From positions 4,712,001-4,776,000 of the forward strand of contig NZ_PEBF01000001.1 of NCBI RefSeq assembly GCF_002742625.1: DNA of 64,000 nt. Direction: 5' to 3'. The notes under the pieces are model-generated. The model was not told the DNA's origin, searched no databases, and worked only from the letters and a program-made list of their open reading frames with translations. Source of the stretch: Caulobacter sp. FWC2. Lineage in GTDB: Bacteria > Pseudomonadota > Alphaproteobacteria > Caulobacterales > Caulobacteraceae. The translations under genes were made by a program, and so were the position numbers. Each line of letters begins with the position of its first letter. Position 1 is the stretch's first letter. Below, piece by piece: positions 1 to 6,454 of this stretch.

Positions 1-531
1 GGTCAGCGGAAAGGCCAGCTCGAAGCCCATCACCGCCCACGACATCACCAGCAGCAGCCGGGGCCGCTGCGCCCAGCGGCGCAGGCCTTGCGAGACCGGA
101 TAGGACGAGAACTGGAAGACGTCGCGCAGCGCCCGGCCCGAACGCCAGTCGGGGTTCACGATCTTGACCCCGCCGGAGATGAAGTAGCTGAGCATCAGCT
201 GCGCGCCGAGATAGCCGAACGACAGCTCCTTCAGCGCCGGGGTCGGCAGCAGGCGGGTCAGGACCAGGCACCACAGCGCCAGGAGGCCCATGCGGTCGCT
301 GCCGCCGTTATAGGGTCCCTGGAAGCGCTCGAGGATGACCAGCGAGACCAGCGCCAGGCCGACCAGCGGCCAGGGCGCGGCGATCCCGCTGGCCACCAGG
401 ACGCAGAGCAGGATCCGGATCGCGAACAGCGGCCGCTCGCCGGGCAGGCCGCGCAGGTGCTCCAGGCTCTGCTGGATCAGGGCCAGCGCCAGCAGGATCT
501 CGGTCAGGCGAACGGCGGCTTCTAGGCTCAT
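1..531 (-). CDS. HTTM-domain membrane protein (3' end beyond window)
   Basis: The reading frame is open from an ATG at 531 to the left edge, giving 177 residues of an unfinished protein. It begins MSLEAAVRLTEILLALAL and contains several hydrophobic segments, a conserved-looking NGGSDRMG stretch near residue 75, and an SGGVKIVNPDWRSG stretch near residue 120. This pattern fits the HTTM (horizontally transferred transmembrane) family related to vitamin K-dependent gamma-carboxylase, although function in bacterial members is mostly unknown. The start codon overlaps the stop codon of the upstream gene (ATGA), so the two are translationally coupled. The family call is inferred from the motifs; no catalytic activity can be claimed. 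Confidence 0.7.
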   Translation of the reverse strand, partial: MSLEAAVRLTEILLALALIQQSLEHLRGLPGERPLFAIRILLCVLVASGIAAPWPLVGLALVSLVILERFQGPYNGGSDRMGLLALWCLVLTRLLPTPALKELSFGYLGAQLMLSYFISGGVKIVNPDWRSGRALRDVFQFSSYPVSQGLRRWAQRPRLLLVMSWAVMGFELAFPLT

Positions 532-986
532 CGGACGTCGACGTCCTTGAGCAGCCGCGGCGCGGGCTGGACCATGACCTCCTCGGTCAACGCCTCGCCG
601 TCCCGGCTGACGAAGACCAGGCGAAAGCACAGCCACGGCCGCGCCGGGTCTTGCGGCTCGACGGCGAGATCGGCGGCGATGCGCTTGAACAGCTCGGCCT
701 CGCTATGGGCCGGCGTGCGATCCTCGGCCAGGCGCTCGGCGCAGCTCATCACGAATAGGGTCTGGTTCCAGCGCGGATTCCAGACCAGGCGCTTCAGCAG
801 GGTCGCGAGCGAGACGTGCTCCGGCCGGGGGCGAAACTCCCGCCAGGTCCCGGTCGTGTCACCCGGCGAGGCCAGCAGCGCGTACTCCACACGCGGCGCC
901 GGCGCGATCACGTCGAAGAAGTTCCACGACGGGATCAGGGCGGGCAGCAGAAGCTTCAGCGTCGAGAGCGGACTGCCGGTCGTCAT
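528..986 (-). CDS. Hypothetical protein coupled to the HTTM gene
   Basis: A 152-residue protein whose family I do not recognise. It has no clear signal peptide, although its start (MTTGSPLSTLKLLLPALIPSW) is mildly hydrophobic. The rest looks soluble and rich in Arg, Trp and Phe. A strong ribosome-binding site (GGAGGAGGGG) precedes the ATG. Its stop overlaps the start of the HTTM gene, and the DUF4287 gene ends 18 bases upstream, so the three form one short operon. The tight coupling suggests that it works with the HTTM membrane protein, possibly as an accessory subunit; this is inference from position only. Confidence 0.75.
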   Translation of the reverse strand: MTTGSPLSTLKLLLPALIPSWNFFDVIAPAPRVEYALLASPGDTTGTWREFRPRPEHVSLATLLKRLVWNPRWNQTLFVMSCAERLAEDRTPAHSEAELFKRIAADLAVEPQDPARPWLCFRLVFVSRDGEALTEEVMVQPAPRLLKDVDVR

Positions 987-1004
987 GCTCCCCTCCTCCC
1001 GGCG

Positions 1005-1220
1005 CTACTTCAGCCCATCCTGCGCCAAGGTGTGCGCGACCACGGCGTTGGCGTGCCCATGGCCCATGCCGTGCTGACCCTTCAGAATCGCGACCAGTTC
1101 CATGTGCCGGGCGGGATAACCGTCCCGCACGATCTGCTGCCAATGGGCGATCGGCTGACCGTACGTCTTCTCGATCGACGGAAAATAGGACGCCGGTCCC
1201 TTCACGGGGTCTTGGGTCAT
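1005..1220 (-). CDS. DUF4287 domain small protein
   Basis: A 71-residue protein starting MTQDPVKGPASYFPSIEKTY. The spacing and content (YFPSIEKTYGxPIxHW, then KGQHGMGHGHANAVVAH) match the DUF4287 family, whose function is unknown. A longer in-frame start exists ten codons upstream, but AGGAGGTGCTC sits immediately before the ATG at 1220 and makes this the better start. It is the first gene of the operon leading to the HTTM membrane protein. Confidence 0.8.
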   Translation of the reverse strand: MTQDPVKGPASYFPSIEKTYGQPIAHWQQIVRDGYPARHMELVAILKGQHGMGHGHANAVVAHTLAQDGLK

Positions 1221-1297
1221 GAGCACCTCCTGATCGCCCCGATATCGCACTGGGCGACGGGGGTCCGCAACGGGCGAGGAGCGGACGTTGGCTCAGA

Positions 1298-1435
1298 AGC
1301 GCCCCCTCCGTCTCGATGCGTATCCGCATCGATCCACCTCCCCCGCAAGCGGGGCAGGAGGATGCGGCTTCCTCCTCACCCGTGAAACGGGGGAGGTGGC
1401 GCGACGCCGATAGGCGACGTGACGGAGGGGGCGCT
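1298..1435. repeat. Palindromic intergenic repeat, copy 1 of 3 (~138 bp)
   Basis: The ends are perfect 15-base inverted repeats: AGCGCCCCCTCCGTC on the left and GACGGAGGGGGCGCT on the right. Inside lie a small hairpin (CGATGCG/CGCATCG) and a second inverted pair around CCACCTCCCCCG and CGGGGGAGGTGG. The same element occurs at 17998-18138 and 57162-57298. It encodes no protein. The size and dyad symmetry fit a REP- or MITE-like nonautonomous element that folds into a long RNA hairpin. Here it lies in the 450-base gap between the DUF4287 operon and the DsbA-like gene. Confidence 0.85.
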
Positions 1436-1488
1436 ACAACGTCCGCTCGGGGTCGGAAGCAGAACTCCGCCCTCACCCACAAACCCGC

Positions 1489-1596
1489 CATCCCGCGCTT
1501 TATGCGCGGGACCTATCTGTCCGCCGCAGGTGCGGAGCGGAAGAAAGCTCGCACGTTGAAATTGAACCATGGGTCCCGCGCATGAAGCGCGGGATG
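1489..1596. repeat. REP-like inverted doublet
   Basis: Two 25-base arms (1489-1513 and 1572-1596) are inverted relative to each other, with 24 of 25 bases complementary, separated by 58 bases. Each arm is itself palindromic, with CCCGCGC and GCGCGGG around a short loop. This is the layout of a REP doublet (BIME-like). With copy 1 of the 138 bp repeat it fills the region 1221-1670, which contains no convincing gene. Confidence 0.75.
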
Positions 1597-1670
1597 ACGA
1601 CCAGGGTGGGGCCGCCGCTATAGGCCGATCGCAGATCGCCTGGTTCAGCGGCGCCCCTTCGTCGCGTCGC

Positions 1671-2291
1671 CTAGGCCGCAGGCCGCTTCACCGCGCGGAT
1701 CTTCTCGACCACGTCCTTCAACTGCTCTTCCGACAGGGCGCCGCGGATCAGGTAGCCGTTGATCACCAGGCCCGGCGTGCCTTGCAGCGCCAGGAGGCCG
1801 GCCTCGCGGGCGTTGCGCGCCAGCACGGCGTCGATATCGCGGCCGTGGGTCTTCAGGTCACTTGTCAGCCTGGTCCAGTCGACGCCCGCCTGCTTGGCGA
1901 CGGTGTCGACCATGTCCGTGTCGCTCAGCCGCGTGGGCGAGAGCATGAAGGCCCGATGCACCGCCTCGTACCGGCCCTGATAGGTCGCGGCCAGCGCCAC
2001 GCGCGCCGCGTGCTCCGACACGTCGCCGAAGATCGGCCAATCCTTGTGGACCACGGCCAGGCGGCGGTCCGCCTTCAGGGCGCTCACCAGCACCGGCTCC
2101 ATGCGCTTGCAGTAGCCGCAGTTGTAGTCGGCATACATCACGATGATGACGTCCGGATCCGTCGCCCCGGCGCGCGGCGTACCCGGCTCGCGCAGAAGGT
2201 CCTTGAAGCCGTACTCGGCGGCGCCGGCCGGCGCGGACATGGCGAAAGCGATGAGAGCGGCCGCCAGGGCCGCGACGTGACGGAAAAGCAT
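1671..2291 (-). CDS. DsbA-family thiol:disulfide oxidoreductase, exported
   Basis: A 206-residue protein with a signal peptide of about 24 residues (ending SAPAGAA). The redox motif CGYC (C58 and C61) sits in a thioredoxin fold, and a GTPG cis-proline loop near residue 170 is followed by a 2-strand, 1-helix end. This resembles the DsbA/Com1 group, which oxidises or reshuffles disulfides in periplasmic proteins. I chose the ATG at 2291 because the signal peptide and a GGAG ribosome-binding site fit there; the longer frame to 2471 only overlaps the upstream gene. It follows the CNNM-type gene by about 34 bases and may be co-transcribed with it. Confidence 0.88.
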   Translation of the reverse strand: MLFRHVAALAAALIAFAMSAPAGAAEYGFKDLLREPGTPRAGATDPDVIIVMYADYNCGYCKRMEPVLVSALKADRRLAVVHKDWPIFGDVSEHAARVALAATYQGRYEAVHRAFMLSPTRLSDTDMVDTVAKQAGVDWTRLTSDLKTHGRDIDAVLARNAREAGLLALQGTPGLVINGYLIRGALSEEQLKDVVEKIRAVKRPAA

Positions 2292-2325
2292 ACGGTGCTC
2301 CGGGGAAGACGGTCGGTCAGCCGAC

Positions 2326-3639
2326 CTACCCGTCCAGCCCGTCCTTCTTGCGCTTGGTGTGCTTGAGGATGACCTTGTCGATCCGCGAGCCGTCCATGTC
2401 GACGATCTCCAGGTCGAAGGCGCCGAGTTCGACATGCTCGCCCTCGACCGGCAGGCGGCCCAGGCGGTCAAGGATCAGGCCGGCCACGGTGTGATAGCCG
2501 CCCTCGGCCTCGAAGTTCTCGCCCAGGTGATCGTTCAGTTCCTGGATGTCGAGGCGGGCGTCGATCAGCCAGCTGCCGTCCTCGCGCCGGATGAAGCGCT
2601 TCTCGTCGTCCTCGTGGTCTTCCGGGAAGTCGCCGGCGATCATTTCCAGCAGGTCCAGGGGCGTGATCGCGCCCTGCAGCGAGCCGAACTCGTCGACCAC
2701 CAGGGCCATGTGCAGGCTGGTCTGCTTGAAGACCCCCAGGGCCTTGAGCAGCGACATGGTCTCGGGGATGGCGATCGGCTGCTGGACGTGGGCCTTCAGG
2801 TCGAGCGGTTCGTTCGACAGGCAGGCGTCCAGCAGGTCCTTCTTCAGCACCACCCCGACCCCGCCATCGAGATCGTCGTCGGTGGCCACCAGGATGCGCG
2901 AGTGGGCGCTGGCGCGGATCTCGGTCAGCACCTGCTCGGGGCTGTCGGCCAGCGACACCCAGAAGAGGTCGCGGCGCGGGGTCATGGCCACGCGCACGGG
3001 GCGATCGCCCAGGCGCAGCACCTCGTTGATCATCGCCCGTTCCTCGGGCTCGATCAGGCCGGCGTCGGCGCCCTCGGCCAGGACGGCTTCCATCTCCTCG
3101 GTGGTGACGCCGTTGTTGCGCTCGTCGCGCACGCCCATCAGCTTGAGCACTGCGGCGGTGGAGACGGTCAGCAGGGTCACGAACGGGCGCAGCACCATGG
3201 CCACGATGGCCAGGAACGGCGACATCCGGCGAGCGATCACGTCCGGGAACATCAGGGCCAGGCGCTTGGGCACCAGCTCGCCCAGGATCACCGAGACGTA
3301 GGTCAGGCCGATGACCACGATGGTGGTGGCGATGCCTTCGGAATATTTGGCCAGCGACGGGACGCTGGTCTCCAGCCAGTGGTCCAGAGCGCTGGCGATG
3401 GTGGCCTGGCCATAGGCGCCGGCGAAGATGCCGATCAGGGTTATGCCGACCTGGACGGCCGACAGGAACCGCGTGGGGTGCTCGGCCATCTCCAGGGCCA
3501 GCCTGGCCCCCCTGTCGCCCCGCTCGGCGAAGCCTTGCAGACGGGCCTTGCGGGCCGAGACGACGGCCAGTTCGGACATGGAGAAGACCCCGTTCAACAG
3601 AACGAGGAGGAAGACGACGGCGAGCGCGACGAGGATCAT
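2326..3639 (-). CDS. CNNM/CorC (HlyC) family membrane protein with CBS domains
   Basis: A 437-residue protein. Residues 1-190 form a DUF21 (CNNM) membrane domain with about four hydrophobic segments and the family motif SELAVVSARKARL. Residues about 200-330 carry a paired CBS module, including the family's MTPRRDLFWV segment. The end (about 350-430) is a CorC_HlyC domain. Members transport or regulate Mg2+/Co2+ and some are annotated as hemolysins; the metal role is the better-supported one. The length is typical. It probably leads a two-gene unit with the DsbA-like gene. Confidence 0.9.
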   Translation of the reverse strand: MILVALAVVFLLVLLNGVFSMSELAVVSARKARLQGFAERGDRGARLALEMAEHPTRFLSAVQVGITLIGIFAGAYGQATIASALDHWLETSVPSLAKYSEGIATTIVVIGLTYVSVILGELVPKRLALMFPDVIARRMSPFLAIVAMVLRPFVTLLTVSTAAVLKLMGVRDERNNGVTTEEMEAVLAEGADAGLIEPEERAMINEVLRLGDRPVRVAMTPRRDLFWVSLADSPEQVLTEIRASAHSRILVATDDDLDGGVGVVLKKDLLDACLSNEPLDLKAHVQQPIAIPETMSLLKALGVFKQTSLHMALVVDEFGSLQGAITPLDLLEMIAGDFPEDHEDDEKRFIRREDGSWLIDARLDIQELNDHLGENFEAEGGYHTVAGLILDRLGRLPVEGEHVELGAFDLEIVDMDGSRIDKVILKHTKRKKDGLDG

Positions 3640-3720
3640 GGCCCTGCAGGGTCAAGGACGCGGGCCCGGACGGCGACCGCGGCGCGGGCATGGGGAGGCC
3701 CGGCGCGGTCCACTATACAA

Positions 3721-3753
3721 AGAAAAACGCCGTGGCCCATAGGACCACGGCGT
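3721..3753 (-). terminator. Rho-independent terminator after the PstS-like gene
   Basis: On the minus strand, an ACGCCGTGG/CCACGGCGT stem with a 9-base loop is followed by TTTTTCTTTG. It lies about 30 bases after the stop at 3784, as expected for the end of the porin-PstS unit. Confidence 0.85.
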
Positions 3754-3783
3754 CTAGCTCGGTCTAAGTGACGAACTGCCGGC

Positions 3784-4827
3784 TTACGAAGCCGGGCGGC
3801 CCATCACGGTCTTGTTGGCCACGACGCCCTTTTGGGCTTCGTGCTGGCCCGGAGGCAGCGGGATCAGACCACGGCCTTGCAGGTAGCCGCCACGGCCCGT
3901 CGCGGCGTCCGAGGTGAACTCCTTCAGGAAGTCTTCCAGGCCCGGGGTGACGCCGATGTTGGCCTTCTTCACGTAGATGAAGAGGGTGCGCGACAGCGGA
4001 TACGAGCCGTCCGAGATGGTCTGGGCCGAGGGACGCACGCCGTTGACCGAGGCGCCCTTGATCTTGTCCATGTTCTCTTCGAGGTACGACCAGCCGAACA
4101 CGCCCAGCGAACCCGGGGTCTTGGTCAGGGTGCCGACGATGGCGTTGTCGTTTTCGCCGGCGTCGATCCAGCCGTCGTTACGCAGCGGGTCGACCTGAGC
4201 CTTGAACTTCTTTTCGTTGTCCGAGCGGATCGCGTCCAGGGTCGGATACTTGCGGGCGCCGGCCTCGATGGCCAGTTCGACGAAGGCGTCGCGGGTGCCC
4301 GAGGTCGGCGGCGGGCCGTACACCTGGATGCGGTTGCCCGGCAGGCCGCCGGCCACGTCGTCCCAGTTCTTGTTCGGGTTGGCGACGAACTGGCCGCCCT
4401 TATAGACGACCTTCGAGAGACCCATGTAGAGGTTCTCGGTCTTGAAGTTGTAGTCGGCGCCGTCCTTGTCGGTGGCGATGACGATGCCGTCGAAGCCGAT
4501 CTTGATCTGGATGATGTCCTTGATGCCCTTGGCGGCGCAGGCGTCGAACTCGGCCTTCTTCATCGGACGCGAGGCGTTGGCGATGTCCGGGAAGCCTTCG
4601 CCGGCGCCCGAGCAGAACAGCTTGATGCCGCCGCCGGTGCCGAGGCTTTCAACCTTCGGCGCCTTCTTGCCCGACTTCTTGGCGTAGTTTTCGGCGGCGC
4701 GGGTGGCGAACGGGAACACGGTCGACGAACCGGCGGCCCAGACGTAGTCGCGGGCGGCGTAGGCGGGGGCGGCGGCCAGGCCCGACAGGGCGACGGCGGC
4801 GGCCGCGCAGGACAGGAGCTTCTTCAT
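3784..4827 (-). CDS. PstS-like phosphate-binding protein
   Basis: A 347-residue periplasmic protein with a signal peptide ending APAYAA. It carries PstS features: the N-terminal GSSTVFPF phosphate loop near residue 33, the TGGGIKLFC stretch, the NASRPM segment, and PPPTSGTRDAF near residue 172. It should bind phosphate for an ABC importer, but no pstCAB genes lie in this window, so the permease is elsewhere. It follows the phosphate-type porin by 72 bases that contain a hairpin, suggesting one transcript with partial attenuation so that binding protein and porin differ in amount. An AGGAAC site precedes the ATG. Its partner porin has a Pho box, so PhoB control is likely (inference). Confidence 0.9.
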   Translation of the reverse strand: MKKLLSCAAAAVALSGLAAAPAYAARDYVWAAGSSTVFPFATRAAENYAKKSGKKAPKVESLGTGGGIKLFCSGAGEGFPDIANASRPMKKAEFDACAAKGIKDIIQIKIGFDGIVIATDKDGADYNFKTENLYMGLSKVVYKGGQFVANPNKNWDDVAGGLPGNRIQVYGPPPTSGTRDAFVELAIEAGARKYPTLDAIRSDNEKKFKAQVDPLRNDGWIDAGENDNAIVGTLTKTPGSLGVFGWSYLEENMDKIKGASVNGVRPSAQTISDGSYPLSRTLFIYVKKANIGVTPGLEDFLKEFTSDAATGRGGYLQGRGLIPLPPGQHEAQKGVVANKTVMGRPAS

Positions 4828-4859
4828 GGTCAGTTCCTAAAGGAATGAAGCAAGGAGAT

Positions 4860-4884
4860 CGGGCGGACCCGGAGGGATCCGCCC
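4860..4884 (-). terminator. Hairpin between porin and PstS genes
   Basis: A GGGCGGA/TCCGCCC stem with a loop of about ten bases lies between the porin stop and the PstS start. No U-run follows, so it is more likely an attenuator or mRNA-stabilising structure than a full terminator. Confidence 0.5.
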
Positions 4885-4899
4885 GCGAACACGTCGGTC

Positions 4900-6159
4900 T
4901 TAGAAGTCCAGCTGAGCGCGCAGCTGGAACTGCTTCACGTCGTAGTCCTGGTTCAGGCCGACATTGTCCGACTTGCCGTCGGTGTAGTTGGCCTGGAAGC
5001 GGACATACGAGGTCGGGTAGTAGTTCACGCCCATGGTCCAGCCCGTGTACTTGCCGGCTTGCGACACGGCCGGCTTGACGTTCAGGGTGTCGTAGGCGTC
5101 GCCCAGGTCGGCGTAGTCGTAGCGCACGGCCAGTTCCAGGCCGCCCGTGCCGCCGGCCGTGACCGGGTTCAGGATCTTCGGACGCTTCACTTCACCGGCG
5201 GCGGCGTCATAGTTGCGCGTCTCGCCGGTCGGCCAGAAGCTGACGAAGGCGTAGCCCACCTTCACCTTCGGGTCCTTGCCGACAGCGGCGCCGCCGATGC
5301 GGGTGACGTCGATGTTCGAGTACTCGCCTTGGACCGAGAACGGGCCGTGGATGTACATGCCTTCGACGGCCAGGGTCTTGTCACGGTTGCCGATGCCGCC
5401 CGTGGTGTAGAACGTGGTGCCGTTGGTGTAGGCGGTCGTCGTGCGGCCGGTATAGGCGAAGGCGCTCTCGTCGCCGCGGTTGCGGTAGCGATACGAGACG
5501 CCCAGGTGCAGCTTGTCGGCGTCGGTGTTGAGCAGAGCGTAGTGACCGCGCGCCGTCAGGCCGAAGCGTTCCTTGCTGTCGGCGCCGGCGTTGGCGACGT
5601 CAGCGGTGTTGATGCTGTTGCCTTGGATGGCGAAGGTGGCCGAGTAGTTGAAGCCCTGATACTTGGCGACCGCGCTGACCAGGTAGCTGTCGACGCCGAA
5701 GTCACCGTACGGACCACGGTCCATGAAGGTGATGAAGCGGGTCGAGGTCAGGTTTTCCAGGCCGGCGGCCTTGATGTTGCCGAACAGCAGCGAGGTCTGT
5801 TCGTTCGGCTTGTACTCGATGACCACGTCGTCCCACGAGGCCGCGCCACCGTTCACCCAGCCGCCTTCGGCCTTGTAGGCGAAGTAGTTGTTCAGCTTGC
5901 CTTCGACGCCCAGGAACACCTGGCGACCGCGCCAGTTGCTGGTCTTGTAGTCCCCGCCGGGGCCATCGCGGCTGACGTCCTGGTTGACATAGTCGACCAG
6001 GATGCGGCCGCGGAATTTGAACGAGGTGTCGTCGTTCGAGAATTGCGGAGCGCCGCTCCACTTGTAGGCCATATCCTGGGCTTGGGCCGCGACGCCCATG
6101 CTCAGAGCAAGCGCGACGCCCAGCGCCGAACCGGCGACCAGCGAGGTCTTGATGCTCAT
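4900..6159 (-). CDS. OprO/OprP-type phosphate/polyphosphate porin
   Basis: A 419-residue outer-membrane protein. The signal peptide (about 27 residues) ends AAQAQ, and the protein ends in aromatic RAQLDF, the C-terminal signature of beta-barrels. Alternating strands with segments such as FKFRGRILVDYVNQD, FFGNIK-like LLFGNIKAAGLENLT and FMDRGPYGDFGVDSY match the OprO/OprP porin family, whose trimers admit phosphate or polyphosphate. It lies directly upstream of the PstS-like gene, so the two make an outer-membrane-to-periplasm phosphate route. A Pho-box-like direct repeat lies 105-122 bases upstream of the start. Confidence 0.9.
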   Translation of the reverse strand: MSIKTSLVAGSALGVALALSMGVAAQAQDMAYKWSGAPQFSNDDTSFKFRGRILVDYVNQDVSRDGPGGDYKTSNWRGRQVFLGVEGKLNNYFAYKAEGGWVNGGAASWDDVVIEYKPNEQTSLLFGNIKAAGLENLTSTRFITFMDRGPYGDFGVDSYLVSAVAKYQGFNYSATFAIQGNSINTADVANAGADSKERFGLTARGHYALLNTDADKLHLGVSYRYRNRGDESAFAYTGRTTTAYTNGTTFYTTGGIGNRDKTLAVEGMYIHGPFSVQGEYSNIDVTRIGGAAVGKDPKVKVGYAFVSFWPTGETRNYDAAAGEVKRPKILNPVTAGGTGGLELAVRYDYADLGDAYDTLNVKPAVSQAGKYTGWTMGVNYYPTSYVRFQANYTDGKSDNVGLNQDYDVKQFQLRAQLDF

Positions 6160-6263
6160 TATGATTTCCCCTTGAAGGTGCCCCTGCCTCTCTCGCCCGA
6201 TGAAGGACGGGATCAGGATGTCGCGGGCTTACCGGGGCGCCATGACGGTTCCGCCACCGATTT

Positions 6264-6281
6264 GTGACACCGGCGCGACAA
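6264..6281 (-). promoter_or_regulatory. Putative Pho box upstream of the porin-PstS unit
   Basis: Read on the minus strand the site is TTGTCGC-gccg-GTGTCAC: two 7-base direct repeats separated by 4 bases. This is the spacing and general sequence of PhoB sites (CTGTCAT-N4-CTGTCAT). It lies 105-122 bases before the porin ATG, a normal activator position. No other regulatory element was recognised in the 6160-6412 gap. Confidence 0.55.
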
Positions 6282-6412
6282 CTGTTTTTCACCGGTTAAT
6301 CTGTGTCGTTACAGCAACATGGCGACATCGAGGGTCGAGGAAGAAAAGTCCGTTTACCGACGGAGTGGTCTGGATCGTGACAGTCGATCCTCGCCCCCCG
6401 TTCCGGGTGTCG

Positions 6413-6442
6413 GAAGGGCGGCCCGTCGCTGGGCCGCCCTTC
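6413..6442 (-). terminator. Hairpin after the TonB-dependent receptor gene
   Basis: A perfect 12-base stem (GAAGGGCGGCCC / GGGCCGCCCTTC) with a 6-base loop lies 13 bases after the receptor stop. No clear U-run follows, so it may act by slowing exonucleases or with Rho rather than as a classic terminator. Confidence 0.55.
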
Positions 6443-6454
6443 GTCACGTCAGGC

